Source of the DNA: DASYPQ01 sp046155895
GTDB taxonomy: Bacteria; Planctomycetota; UBA1135; GCA-002686595
Direction of reading: 5' to 3'
Assembly (NCBI GenBank): GCA_046155895.1
Contig: JBJXFB010000080.1
Coordinates: 39,050 to 103,049, forward strand
DNA length: 64,000 nucleotides
The notes beneath the pieces are model-generated. The model was not told the origin of the DNA. It saw only the letters and a program-made list of their open reading frames with translations, and did no database searches. This document shows, piece after piece, positions 29,933 through 39,259 of this stretch. The translations under genes and the position numbers were made by a program. How positions within the stretch are numbered: position 1 is the first letter of the stretch; the number at the start of each line of letters is the position of its first letter.

Positions 29933-32347
29933 TCACAGCGTCACCTTGCGCAGACGCAGCGCATTGAGAACGACCGAGATCGAGCTCAGGCTCATGGCAG
30001 CGCTCGCGAGCATGGGGTCGAGCAGCAGGCCGAAGAAGGGATAGAGTGCGCCGGCCGCGACCGGCACGCCGAGCGCGTTGTAGAGGAAGGCGAAGACCAG
30101 GTTCTGCCGGACATTGCCCATGGTTGCGCGCGACAGCTTGCGGGCGCGCACGATGCCCATTAGGTCGCCCTTGACCAAGGTCACGCCGGCGCTCTCCAGG
30201 GCGATGTCTGTCCCGGTCCCCATGGCGATGCCGACGTCCGCCCGTGCCAGTGCCGGTGCATCGTTGACTCCGTCCCCGGCCATGGCCACCACATAGCCCC
30301 GGGCCTGCAGCCGGCGCACGAACTCGTCCTTCTCCGCGGGCAGTACGCCGGCGGTGACGTCGACGATGCCCAGATCGCGGCCGACGGCTGCGGCGGTCGC
30401 CGGTTCGTCGCCGCTGAGCATGACGACTTGCAGACCTTCCTCGCGCAGGAGCCGCAGGGCCTCGGGAGTCGTGGCCTTGATCGGATCGGCCACTCCCATG
30501 GCCCCTGCCAGGGCGCCGTCGACGAGCGCATAGATAACCGTGGAACCGCTCTCCCGGAGCGCCGCGACCTGCCGCTCGAGTCCCATCGGGCGGACGCCGA
30601 GCTCCGCCAGCAGGGCCTCGTTGCCCAGGGCCACCGCGCGCTCCCCCACGCGACCTTGCACGCCCTTCCCGGGCACTGACGTGAAGTCCGCCAGGGGCAA
30701 CAGCTCGAGACCGCGCTCGTGCGCGGCGGCCAGGACTGCGCCGGCGAGAGGGTGTTCGCTGCCGCGCTCCAGACTGGCGGCCAGCGTGAGCAGCTCGGCT
30801 TCGCCGTACTCGCCGGTCGTAAGCACGCGCTTGAGCCGCGGCTTGCCTTCGGTCAGCGTTCCGGTCTTGTCCACCACGAGCACCTGCACACGCTCGAGCG
30901 CCTGCAACGCCTCGGCATCCCGGATCAGGACGCCGGCGGCCGCTCCTCGGCCGGTGCCGACCAGGATCGACATCGGAGTGGCCAGTCCGAGGGCGCACGG
31001 GCAGGCGATGATCAGCACCGCCACGGCGTTCGCGAGCGCGAAGCTGAAGGCCGGCGCGGGGCCGAAGATGAGCCAGGCTCCCAAGGTCAGGAGGGCGATG
31101 ACGATCACGACCGGCACGAACCAGCTGGCCACCACGTCCGCCAGGCGCTGAATCGGCGCGCGGCTGCGCTGAGCCTCCGCCACCAGGCCCACGATGCGAC
31201 TCAACAGGGTCTCGCTACCCACCCGTTCGGCGCGCAGGATCAGGCTCCCCGCGCCATTCAGCGTCCCGCCGGAGACCGCGTCGCCGGCCTGCTTGGTCAC
31301 GGGCAGGGCCTCACCGGTGAGCATCGACTCGTCCACGTGGCTGCGTCCCTCGAGCACGACGCCGTCGACGGGCACGCGCTCCCCGGGACGCACGCGCAAC
31401 CAGTCCCCCACGTGCACGCGCTCGAGCGGCACGTCTTGCTCGCGGCCGTCGACGCTCACGATCCGCGCGCTTGGAGGGGCCAAGTCGAGCAGCGCGCGCA
31501 GCGCGCTCGAAGTGCGGCTGCGGGCCCGCAGCTCGAAGAATTGTCCCAGCAGGACCAGCGCGGTGATCACGGCCGCGGCCTCGAAGTAGACGGGCACTGC
31601 GCCCTCGGGCCCACGCAGGGACTCCGGGAAAAGCCCCGGTGCTACCGTCGCCGCCACGCTGTAGGCGAAGGCCGCGCCGACGCCCAGCGCGATCAACGTG
31701 TACATGTTGAGGTGGCGCGTCGCGAGCGAGGCCCAGCCCTTGCGGAAAAACGGCAGGCCGCCCCACATCACGACCGGCGTCGCGAGCGCGAGCTGCAACC
31801 AGGCTTGGGCCTGGACGGACAGGACCCGGCTCACGGGCCGACCCGGAATCATCTCGGCCATCGCCAGGGCGAAGACCGGCAGGCCGAGAGCCAGGCTCCA
31901 TCCGAGGCGCCGGCGCGTGTCGACCAGCTCGTGACTCTCACCCTCGACGGGAATCCCGCGCGGCTCCAGGGCCATCCCGCAGATGGGGCAGTCGCCCGGG
32001 TGACCCTGTGCGATTTCGGGGTGCATCGGGCAGGTGTATTCCGTCCCGCGCGGGACCTGGGATGTCTCCGAGTGGGGCTCCGCATGCTCCGTGTCCCCCA
32101 CCACGTGACCGGCGGCGCCGGGGTCGCGAGTTCGCCCTGCGCTGGGACCTTCGTCCCGGCCCGAGAGGTATCGCCCGGGTTCGGCCTCGAAACGCTCCCG
32201 GCACCCCGCGCTGCAGAAGGCAAACGTCGCGCCCCGGTGCTCGAGGACCCTTCCGCTGGCCCTGGCGGGATCGACCCGCATGCCGCAGACGGGGTCAGGT
32301 AGCAGGCTGGCTCGCTCGGGTGCGGCGGTGTGTCCGATCGTCGTCAT
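29933..32347 (-). CDS. Copper-type P1B ATPase with YHS and heavy-metal-binding domains
   Basis: This 804-residue pump exports monovalent copper or a similar soft metal. In order: a YHS domain (about 17-62, DPVCGMRVDP ... CSAGCRERF), a short heavy-metal-binding domain (YTCPMHPEIAQ ... CPICGMALEP, near 105-130), eight membrane helices, the phosphatase loop MLTGEALPV, the metal-transport motif ACPCALGLATP, the phosphorylation motif DKTGTLTEG, SEHPLAG and the hinge GDGVNDAPALA. There is no classical CxxC HMA domain; the YHS domain probably replaces it. ATG 32347 was chosen because GGAG precedes it and the YHS domain follows directly. The ECF sigma gene lies upstream on the same strand. Confidence 0.93.
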   Translation of the reverse strand: MTTIGHTAAPERASLLPDPVCGMRVDPARASGRVLEHRGATFAFCSAGCRERFEAEPGRYLSGRDEGPSAGRTRDPGAAGHVVGDTEHAEPHSETSQVPRGTEYTCPMHPEIAQGHPGDCPICGMALEPRGIPVEGESHELVDTRRRLGWSLALGLPVFALAMAEMIPGRPVSRVLSVQAQAWLQLALATPVVMWGGLPFFRKGWASLATRHLNMYTLIALGVGAAFAYSVAATVAPGLFPESLRGPEGAVPVYFEAAAVITALVLLGQFFELRARSRTSSALRALLDLAPPSARIVSVDGREQDVPLERVHVGDWLRVRPGERVPVDGVVLEGRSHVDESMLTGEALPVTKQAGDAVSGGTLNGAGSLILRAERVGSETLLSRIVGLVAEAQRSRAPIQRLADVVASWFVPVVIVIALLTLGAWLIFGPAPAFSFALANAVAVLIIACPCALGLATPMSILVGTGRGAAAGVLIRDAEALQALERVQVLVVDKTGTLTEGKPRLKRVLTTGEYGEAELLTLAASLERGSEHPLAGAVLAAAHERGLELLPLADFTSVPGKGVQGRVGERAVALGNEALLAELGVRPMGLERQVAALRESGSTVIYALVDGALAGAMGVADPIKATTPEALRLLREEGLQVVMLSGDEPATAAAVGRDLGIVDVTAGVLPAEKDEFVRRLQARGYVVAMAGDGVNDAPALARADVGIAMGTGTDIALESAGVTLVKGDLMGIVRARKLSRATMGNVRQNLVFAFLYNALGVPVAAGALYPFFGLLLDPMLASAAMSLSSISVVLNALRLRKVTL

Positions 32348-32524
32348 GGGGAAAGCTCCGGTTTGGGGACACCCGCAGAGACGAACGACACTGGGCGGCA
32401 TAACACCCCTTCTTTCAGGCCCTCCTCCGGTTGCGAAAGAGCCCGCAGGCCAGCGCTGGCCGTCACGCAGCGCAATCACCGCCCGCGGCGGAAGCGCGGG
32501 TTCCCCGCCTTCGACTGCGAGCGG

Positions 32525-33124
32525 TCAGTCGCAGGAACCGCCCGAGGCCGCGCAGGTGCAATCCACGCACCCGTGGACGGCACAGGTTCCGCAGGCCGAC
32601 TCGACGCGCTTGCGCAGGGCTTCGCGTGCCCGGAACAGGCGCACCGCTGCGTTGCCGGGAGTGATTCCGGCCTCTCGGGCGTAGTCCTTGACCGAAGCGC
32701 CCTCGACCTCCATTCGCAGAACGGCCTGGGCGTACTCGGGCTTCAGGCTGCCAGCAAGCTCGACCACGCACTGGCAGATCACCCGCTCGGCCTCGGGATC
32801 GGGACCCGCCTCGGGCAGCTCCGCGCCGAGCTGGTCGAGCACGCGCTGCCCCGTGGCGCGCCGGCGCTGGTGATCCACCACGGCGTTGCGCAGAACCCGG
32901 TAGAACCAGGCGGTCAGGGCTTCCCGTTCTCGCAGAGTCGCGCCTCGCTGCAGGCCGCGCACGAACGCATCCTGCAGGATGTCCTCGGCCAGCGCCCGGT
33001 CGCCGACCTTGCTCACGAGGAAGTCGAGGAAGCGCCGGTGCTGCTGGACCAGCAGCTCGGCCACCTCCGAGTCCGGCGGAGCGACGGGGGCCATGTCCTC
33101 CCGACTTGCATCAGGGCCCGGCAT
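32525..33124 (-). CDS. ECF sigma factor with C-terminal Cys-rich domain (CorE-like)
   Basis: The 199-residue protein has sigma-2 (DRALAEDILQDAFVRGLQR, AWFYRVLRNAVVDHQRRR) and sigma-4 (ASVKDYAREAGITPGNAAVRLFRAREAL) regions. Beyond sigma-4 it carries a tail with Cys178, Cys181, Cys186, Cys189, Cys191 and Cys198, and a CxC pair (Cys117, Cys119) in the linker. This architecture is that of the metal-responsive CorE sigma factors of Myxococcus xanthus, in which the Cys-rich domain binds copper and no anti-sigma factor is needed. It lies 177 bases upstream of the copper ATPase, the expected target; cadmium or zinc sensing cannot be excluded. Confidence 0.85.
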   Translation of the reverse strand: MPGPDASREDMAPVAPPDSEVAELLVQQHRRFLDFLVSKVGDRALAEDILQDAFVRGLQRGATLREREALTAWFYRVLRNAVVDHQRRRATGQRVLDQLGAELPEAGPDPEAERVICQCVVELAGSLKPEYAQAVLRMEVEGASVKDYAREAGITPGNAAVRLFRAREALRKRVESACGTCAVHGCVDCTCAASGGSCD

Positions 33125-33422
33125 GGTCTCATGCTAAAGACAAGCATCGCTGAGAGGCAGTCGAAAAGCGGCTTTCACCTCGACCACGAGGCCGAGCTTT
33201 GCGAGCCGGCGGATGAGGTGCGCGGCGACTTGTCTTTGTCGCGGCTGGCACGAGGTCTTCGCGCAGGACGCCCCGCTGCAGCATGTGATCGACGACTGCC
33301 GCCATCCACAACGAAGTCAGCACAGCCGCCCAGCGCTCAGCGCATCGGCAGCACGAGCTCGCCCCGGTGCGGCGCTGCACAGCGCCGCGCGGGCCCCCTG
33401 CGGTCCGCATCCGGATGCGGAG

Positions 33423-33700
33423 AGCCTCGCCGCGGTGATCGACGACCTCGGGCCGATCCTCGTGATCGCACTCTTCTACCCGAGCGGAATCCAGCTCGCC
33501 GGCATGCCCGTGGTGGCGAGCAGCGTGCTCGGCATGCAGTGGGTCGGGGTGCGCTCGCCGTGGGCCTGCGTGCGGCCGACACTGGCGGGCGTGATCGTCG
33601 GGCTGATGACGCCCGTGCGCGCTTGGTACGCGGGCGAGAGCTTCGTGGAACGCGCGAGCCGGCACATCGAGCGTTTCCGCGCCAGCGCGGACGGCTACAC
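33423..33700 (+). pseudogene. NhaA Na+/H+ antiporter relic
   Basis: The frame reads LAAVIDDLGPILVIALFY, the ion-binding Asp pair region of NhaA, then after a shortened connection VRPTLAGVIVGLMTPVRAW, which corresponds to the later NhaA phrase SGVHATLAGVIVGF. About 18 residues between them are missing, as are the whole N-terminus and the C-terminal third. It is therefore a decayed internal fragment. The surrounding stretch (33125-33422 and 33701-33928) shows no other gene I can support on either strand. Confidence 0.72.
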
Positions 33701-33928
33701 ACGCCTGGGGGAGCTCGATCGCCTCCAGCTCTTCCTGGTCCGAGAACCGCACTCCGCCATGCGGCTCCTGCGCACACCGGCTACCGTATCGCCCGCGAGG
33801 AGATCCTATACTGGGCCCTATGCCCGGCTTGCTACCTCGAGGCTTCCGAGTCGGGAAATAGAGGGCCGGCGAGGACCGCGGCACCTCCCTGACGCGTCCG
33901 AATTTCGAGTCTGATCAACACCCCCACC

Positions 33929-36328
33929 ATGGAGATTCCCGTGTCGAACGTCGAGATCGATCGTCTGTGCTCCACGCGAAGAACAGCGGAACAAGTCCGC
34001 AAGCGGCACGGAGTCGGCAGGTCGCGCGCCGCTTGGCTGCTGGCCCTGCTGGCCGGAGCGAGCGCATGCGCCGCGCCGCAAAGCCACGAGACGATGGCGG
34101 CCATGACCACGGATAGCGCCGCCGAATGCCCCGTCATGAGCACGGAGGTGGCCAAGGATGCGAGCTACCGGCACGCAACGGGTGGCGCGATGTCCACGGA
34201 CGACTGGTGGCCGGATCAGCTCGACCTGAAGATCCTCCACCAGAACTCGCCCGCGGGGAATCCTCTGGGTGCGGACTTCGACTACGCCGCGGAGTTCCAG
34301 AAACTCGACCTGGCGGCGCTCCAGAAGGACCTCGCGACGATGCTGACGACATCGCAGGACTGGTGGCCGGCCGACTACGGGACCTACGGGGGCCTGTTCA
34401 TTCGCCTGGCTTGGCACAGCGCGGGCACCTACCGCGTCGCAGACGGGCGCGGCGGCTCGGCTGACGGCACGATCCGCTTCGCGCCGCTCAACAGCTGGCC
34501 CGACAACGGCAACCTGGACAAAGCACGCCGGCTCCTGTGGCCGATCAAGCAGAAGTACGGCAACCAGATCTCGTGGGCCGACCTGATGATCCTGGCCGGC
34601 AACGTCGCGCTCGAGTCGATGGGCTTCGAGACCTTCGGCTTCGCCGGCGGGCGCGAGGACGTGTGGGAGCCGCAGGAGGACGTCTTCTGGGGGCCCGAAG
34701 GCGAGTGGCTCGCCGACCAGCGCTTCTCGGGCCAGCGTGAGCTCGCGAATCCGCTCGCGGCCTCGCAGATGGGCCTGATCTACGTCAACCCGGAGGGACC
34801 GAACGGCGTCCCCGATCCGATGCTCGCGGCGCGCGACATCCGCACCACCTTCGGGCGCATGGCGATGAACGACGAGGAGACCGTCGCGCTGATCGCCGGC
34901 GGCCATACCCTCGGGAAGGCCCACGGCGCGGCCGATCCGCGCAAGTACGTCGGCCGAGAGCCCGAGGCTGCGCCGATCGAGGACCAAGGGCTCGGCTGGA
35001 AGAATTCCTACGGCAAGGGCCACGGCGGCGACACGATCACGAGCGGCCTCGAGGGCGCCTGGACGTCCACGCCGGACGAGTGGTCGCAGGAGTACTTCGC
35101 GAACCTGTTCCGTTTCGAATGGGAGCTGACGAAGAGTCCCGCCGGCGCGCAGCAGTGGAAGCCCAAGGGTGACGCCGGCCGGAACGTGCCGGATGCGCAC
35201 GACCCGTCGAAAAAGCACCAGCCGATGATGCTGACGACGGACCTCGCGCTCATCACGGACCCGGCGTACCGCAAGATCTCCGAACGCTTTCACGCGCACC
35301 CGGAGGAGTTCAACGCGGCCTTCGCGCGCGCCTGGTACAAGCTCACGCACCGCGACATGGGGCCGCGCGCGCGCCTGCTCGGGTCGCTCGTGCCCGAGTC
35401 GCAGCTGTGGCAGGACCCCCTGCCGCCGGTGGACCATCCGCTGGTCAGCGAGCAGGACGTCGCCGAGCTGAAGCGCCAGGTGCTTGCCTCTGGCCTGTCC
35501 GTCTCCGAGCTCGTCTCGACCGCCTGGAAATCGGCGGCAACGTACCGCGACTCGGACATGCGCGGCGGTGCGAACGGCGCCCGCCTGCGCCTCATCCCCC
35601 ACAAGGACTGGGAAGCGAACGAGCCGGCCAAACTCTCGAAGACCCTGGAGGTCCTCGTCGGCATCCAAGAGAGCTTCAACGCGCAGTCCGGCGGCAAGAA
35701 GGTCTCGCTGGCCGACCTGATCGTGCTGGCGGGCTGCGCCGGCGTCGAGGAAGCGGCCAAGCGCGCCGGCCACGACGTGCGCGTGCCCTTCGCGCCCGGT
35801 CGCACCGACGCGACGCAGGACATGACCGACGTCCAGTCCTTCGCCGTGCTCGAGCCCAGCGCGGACGGCTTCCGCAATTACTTCGGCCGCGGCGTCACCC
35901 GCCCAGCGCCCGAGCTCCTGGTCGATAGGGCCCAGCAGCTGACGTTGAGCGCGCCCGAGATGACCGCCCTGGTCGGGGGCCTGCGTGTCCTGGGTGCGAA
36001 CTTCGCCGACGCGAAGCACGGCGTGTTCACGGAGCGCCCCGAGACCCTGACCAACGATTTCTTCCTGCACCTGCTCGACAGTGGGACCGCCTGGCAGAAG
36101 TCGCCGGGCAGCTCGAATGCCTACGAGGGCCGCGACCGGAAGTCCGGTCAGGTCCGGTGGACCGCCACCTCGGTGGACCTCGTCTTCGGCTCCAACTCCC
36201 AGTTGCGTGCCATCGCCGAGGTCTACGCCTCCGCTGGCGGCCGGGAGAAGTTCGTGACCGACTTCGTCGCTGCCTGGACCAAGGTCATGAACCTCGACCG
36301 CTTCGATCTCCAGCTCCCGCGCCAGTGA
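33929..36328 (+). CDS. katG: Catalase-peroxidase, exported lipoprotein-like form
   Basis: KatG destroys hydrogen peroxide by catalase and peroxidase chemistry. The 799-residue protein has the duplicated class I peroxidase architecture. Visible are distal Arg159, Trp162 and His163 (FIRLAWHSAG), the Met-Tyr-Trp adduct residues Trp162, Tyr285 (GLIYVNPEGP) and Met311 (RMAMNDEE), and the proximal His326 in GGHTLGKAHGA (Leu replaces the usual Phe). Unlike cytoplasmic KatG it has about 90 extra N-terminal residues including a hydrophobic stretch ending LLAGASAC (Cys47), suggesting export and lipid anchoring. GGAG lies before a GTG at 33941, an alternative start. Confidence 0.93.
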   Translation: MEIPVSNVEIDRLCSTRRTAEQVRKRHGVGRSRAAWLLALLAGASACAAPQSHETMAAMTTDSAAECPVMSTEVAKDASYRHATGGAMSTDDWWPDQLDLKILHQNSPAGNPLGADFDYAAEFQKLDLAALQKDLATMLTTSQDWWPADYGTYGGLFIRLAWHSAGTYRVADGRGGSADGTIRFAPLNSWPDNGNLDKARRLLWPIKQKYGNQISWADLMILAGNVALESMGFETFGFAGGREDVWEPQEDVFWGPEGEWLADQRFSGQRELANPLAASQMGLIYVNPEGPNGVPDPMLAARDIRTTFGRMAMNDEETVALIAGGHTLGKAHGAADPRKYVGREPEAAPIEDQGLGWKNSYGKGHGGDTITSGLEGAWTSTPDEWSQEYFANLFRFEWELTKSPAGAQQWKPKGDAGRNVPDAHDPSKKHQPMMLTTDLALITDPAYRKISERFHAHPEEFNAAFARAWYKLTHRDMGPRARLLGSLVPESQLWQDPLPPVDHPLVSEQDVAELKRQVLASGLSVSELVSTAWKSAATYRDSDMRGGANGARLRLIPHKDWEANEPAKLSKTLEVLVGIQESFNAQSGGKKVSLADLIVLAGCAGVEEAAKRAGHDVRVPFAPGRTDATQDMTDVQSFAVLEPSADGFRNYFGRGVTRPAPELLVDRAQQLTLSAPEMTALVGGLRVLGANFADAKHGVFTERPETLTNDFFLHLLDSGTAWQKSPGSSNAYEGRDRKSGQVRWTATSVDLVFGSNSQLRAIAEVYASAGGREKFVTDFVAAWTKVMNLDRFDLQLPRQ

Positions 36329-36361
36329 CCTGAGCACCTCCAACGGGTCACTGGCAACGGG

Positions 36362-36655
36362 TCAATTGCGCGGCACACCAGGCTTGCCCGCGGGGGCGGG
36401 GTTCGCGAGCGAGGCAACGACCGAGCCCGCGAGGATCGCGAGCACGACGACGAGCGAAACGCCCGGATGCATCTTGTAGACGTCCACGAGCGTCATCTTC
36501 GCACCGACGAAGACCAGCACGCCGGCCAGGCCGACGTCGAGGTAGCGGAACTTGTCCTCCAGTCCTCCCAGTAGGAAGAACAGGAAGCCGCCCCACAGGA
36601 GCGGGGTGGCGCCGCCCGTGGTGGGCTCGGTGAGGGGCAGGAAAGCGGGGATCAT
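36362..36655 (-). pseudogene. TerC/Alx family membrane protein, C-terminal fragment
   Basis: The 97 residues include FLFFLLGGLEDKFRYLDVG, LAGVLVFVGAKMTLVDVY and VSLVVVLAILAGSVVASLAN, which match the last three helices of TerC-type proteins (typically ~300 residues). The N-terminal two thirds are absent, and the in-frame sequence upstream is unrelated. The fragment retains an ATG at 36655 but no obvious ribosome site. It lies 33 bases after katG, convergent with it. Confidence 0.65.
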
Positions 36656-36734
36656 CGCCGTAGTCTTCGCTGACGGGGCCCGCCCGGATTCCCCAGGTTT
36701 CGATTCACGCCGGATTTCTCGCCCGCGGGTCGGA

Positions 36735-38255
36735 TCAGGCTCGCGCACTCCGCCTCGAGGAAGCGGACGGGAGCTCCCATTTCTCCCAGCGCTCGATGTA
36801 CGCGTCCACGCTCAGCTTTCTGCGCGTGTTCTCGCTCGACATGTAGCGGATCTTGCCGAAGACCTCGCGCTCAGGGCCCCATGCACGGTCGTAGCGCCCC
36901 AGCACCCAGAAGATGCCGCTGTAGGAGTTGGGGTCGCGGCCGTCGAGCGCGTACTTGTTGTTGAGCTCGATCATGGTCGCGAGCGCGTCGCGCGGACTCT
37001 CGCTCCAGTGCAGGATCTTCTTGCCCCACAGCATGCGCAGATAGTTGTGGATGCGGCCCTCGATGCGGAGCTGGTTCTGGGCCGCGTTCCACAGATCGTC
37101 GTGGGTCTCGGCGCGCTCGAATTGCGCGAGCGTGTACAGGTGCGGGCGCCGGTCGCCGGCGTGTTCCTCGAGCGTGGTCCGGGCCCAGTCGGGCAACGAT
37201 TCGTAGCGGTCGTAGTCGTCGCGCTGCGCGCAGAAGTTCAGGCCGAGTTCCCGCCAGGTCACGAGCTCGTCCAGGAACGATTCGGCCGCGCCGCTCATGC
37301 CCCACCAGCCCGTGCGCTTGCCCTTGCGCGCCCCCGTCACCTCGCTCGGTGACCAGCCTTCGCGCCGGGCCAGGGCCTGCAACACCTCGTGCGGCGAGAC
37401 GTGGCCGAAGTGCAGGTAGGGCGACAGGCCGGAGGAAGCATCGGACTCGGGCTGGCTGCGCTCCGCGCCGTAGCGTTCCAGGCCGTCCGCGAGGAATCGC
37501 TTCAACGCGCGGCTCCCGGCCTGCGAGCCGCCGGCAAGAGGTGCGGGAGGAACGCCGTGGTCGATGGGCAGCTCGGCCAGGGCCCCGTCTGCGCCGCCGA
37601 GCAGGGACTCGCTGGCGCGCGGCCAGCGCGCGGCCACGCCATCGGGCAGCCGCCGGCACGGACGCAGCTCGGTGCGCAGGGGGTCACTGCGCGGTGCCGC
37701 CGCGAGGTGCGGCGCGAGCTCGCGCTGCAGGAAGCGGCGGAAGTCGAAGGCGCGTGCGAACGACTTGTCGGCCGCGCGAAGCGGAAGAAGGCCGTTCGAG
37801 TCCACGGCCTCGAGCCGCACGGATACCTTCCGGGCCGCGGCCGAGACCATGTGGGGCAGGAAGAAGGCCGGGTATTCGTCGGTCACCACCGCGCAAGCGT
37901 CCGCGGCCAGTCGCTCGACGAGTCCGCGTCCGGCGCCGGCCCGAGGCTCGACGTAGGGGTGGTAGCAGACGCCGCCGCGCTCGAACGCGCGCGCATTGTC
38001 GGCCATCCCGTCGAGGACGAACCGGTGCAGGCGCTCGCTGGCCCAGGGGTAGCCCGCGCGCAGCGCCTCGAGCACGATCAGCGGGCGGTCCAGATCGCGC
38101 GCCAGCTCGACCGCGCGGTCGAGGGCGAAGTTCCAACGCGCGCGGCGAGCGGCGGTCATCCAATACAGGACGTATCTGCCGTCCGTGCGGAACGGCGCCG
38201 CGTTCATGGCGCGAATGCGGATCGCCGGTACGGAACCCGGGTTGTGGGTGCCCAT
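36735..38255 (-). CDS. Class II deoxyribodipyrimidine photolyase
   Basis: Photolyase repairs UV-induced cyclobutane pyrimidine dimers using blue light and FADH2. The 506-residue protein has an N-terminal antenna-domain fold (RYVLYWMTAARRARWNFALDRAVELA is the class II opening) and the C-terminal FAD domain with GMSGAAESFLDELVTWRELG, WNAAQNQLRIEGRIHNYLRM, LWGKKILHWS and LNNKYALDGRDPNSYSG. These are class II signatures. The ATG at 38255 overlaps the stop of the DUF523/DUF1722 gene (ATGA); an ATG at 38207 is the alternative. It is the last gene of a four-gene operon. Confidence 0.92.
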   Translation of the reverse strand: MGTHNPGSVPAIRIRAMNAAPFRTDGRYVLYWMTAARRARWNFALDRAVELARDLDRPLIVLEALRAGYPWASERLHRFVLDGMADNARAFERGGVCYHPYVEPRAGAGRGLVERLAADACAVVTDEYPAFFLPHMVSAAARKVSVRLEAVDSNGLLPLRAADKSFARAFDFRRFLQRELAPHLAAAPRSDPLRTELRPCRRLPDGVAARWPRASESLLGGADGALAELPIDHGVPPAPLAGGSQAGSRALKRFLADGLERYGAERSQPESDASSGLSPYLHFGHVSPHEVLQALARREGWSPSEVTGARKGKRTGWWGMSGAAESFLDELVTWRELGLNFCAQRDDYDRYESLPDWARTTLEEHAGDRRPHLYTLAQFERAETHDDLWNAAQNQLRIEGRIHNYLRMLWGKKILHWSESPRDALATMIELNNKYALDGRDPNSYSGIFWVLGRYDRAWGPEREVFGKIRYMSSENTRRKLSVDAYIERWEKWELPSASSRRSARA

Positions 38256-39259
38256 CAGGCGTGGTTTCGGAGCATCAGCTCCTTCGGATGCGGGTCGAAG
38301 TAGAGCTGAGCCGCCAGGTAATCGATTTGATGGCGGCGGATGTCGTAGCGCAGGAGCGTCAGCGGCACGACCAGGGGCAGGAGGCCGCGCCGGTAGTCCT
38401 CGATGGCCGACAGGATCTCGCGCTTCTCGAGCGCGCTCAGCTCGGTCTTCATGTAACCCAGCGCGTGCTGCAGCACGTTGGCGTGCCGCTTGTTCGTGGC
38501 TCGCGTGCAGAGCGCCGCCTGGAGCTCGGTCTCGTAGGCCTCGAACAGTTCACGGTTGCCGGTCTTCCCGATGCTGCCCACCAGCCGGCCGAGACGCTGG
38601 TAGGCGGCCTCGTTGTGGGCGCGGATCAAGAGCTTGTGCGCGGTATGGAACTCGACCAGCCGCCGCCGCGTCAGGCCGCGGCTGACCAGCACGCGCCAGC
38701 GATTCCGGCAGAACACGCGTTCGATGAAGTTCTCGCGCAGGTGGGGATCGTTGAGGCGCCCTTCCTCCTCCACCGGCAGCCCCGGCCAGCGGCGCAGCAG
38801 TTCCGCTGCGAAGAGCCCCCTCTCGTCGCGCCGCATCGGCATGCCCTTCTGGTAGACGCGAATGCGTTCCAGACCGCAGGACGGGGAGGACTTCTTCAGC
38901 ACGTAACCGTCGAGGTCTTGTTTCGCCAGCTCTCCGATCCGGCTCGCGGAGTAGGCCTGCATCCGCTGGGTGAAGTCCTCGCCCGTGGAAGGCGCGACCA
39001 TGCGCAGGCCCTGGCCCTCGTCCACCAGGCGCACGGTGGGGCGCGGGGTCCCCATGCCGATCTCCATCTCTGGACAGACCGGGATGAACTCGAACCACTG
39101 GCCGAGGGTCTCGACCACGAAGCGATCGCGCGCGTGACCGCCGTCGAAGCGGACGTTCTCCCCCAGGAGACAGCTGGAGACGCCTATGCGCAGCGGTATC
39201 TCTTTCGAGTGCCAGTGGTTCCAGCAGCCCAGGTCGATGGCGGCCGATTCGACCATCAC
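38255..39259 (-). CDS. DUF523-DUF1722 fusion protein (YbgA-like)
   Basis: This 334-residue protein has an N-terminal DUF523 domain (RIGVSSCLLGENVRFDGGHAR, FIPVCPEMEIGMGTPR, LKKSSPSCGLERI, with conserved cysteines that could bind metal or an Fe-S cluster) and a C-terminal DUF1722 domain (GLTRRRLVEFHTAHKLLIRAH). E. coli ybgA (DUF1722) is likewise encoded directly upstream of the photolyase gene. Function unknown; DUF523 relatives are linked to tRNA thiolation chemistry. It is coupled to the genes on both sides by overlaps. Confidence 0.9.
   Translation of the reverse strand: MMVESAAIDLGCWNHWHSKEIPLRIGVSSCLLGENVRFDGGHARDRFVVETLGQWFEFIPVCPEMEIGMGTPRPTVRLVDEGQGLRMVAPSTGEDFTQRMQAYSASRIGELAKQDLDGYVLKKSSPSCGLERIRVYQKGMPMRRDERGLFAAELLRRWPGLPVEEEGRLNDPHLRENFIERVFCRNRWRVLVSRGLTRRRLVEFHTAHKLLIRAHNEAAYQRLGRLVGSIGKTGNRELFEAYETELQAALCTRATNKRHANVLQHALGYMKTELSALEKREILSAIEDYRRGLLPLVVPLTLLRYDIRRHQIDYLAAQLYFDPHPKELMLRNHA

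Noticed and set aside
33129..33884. Minus-strand open frame overlapping the NhaA relic
   Set aside because: No family motif, while the plus strand shows an NhaA signature in the same stretch.
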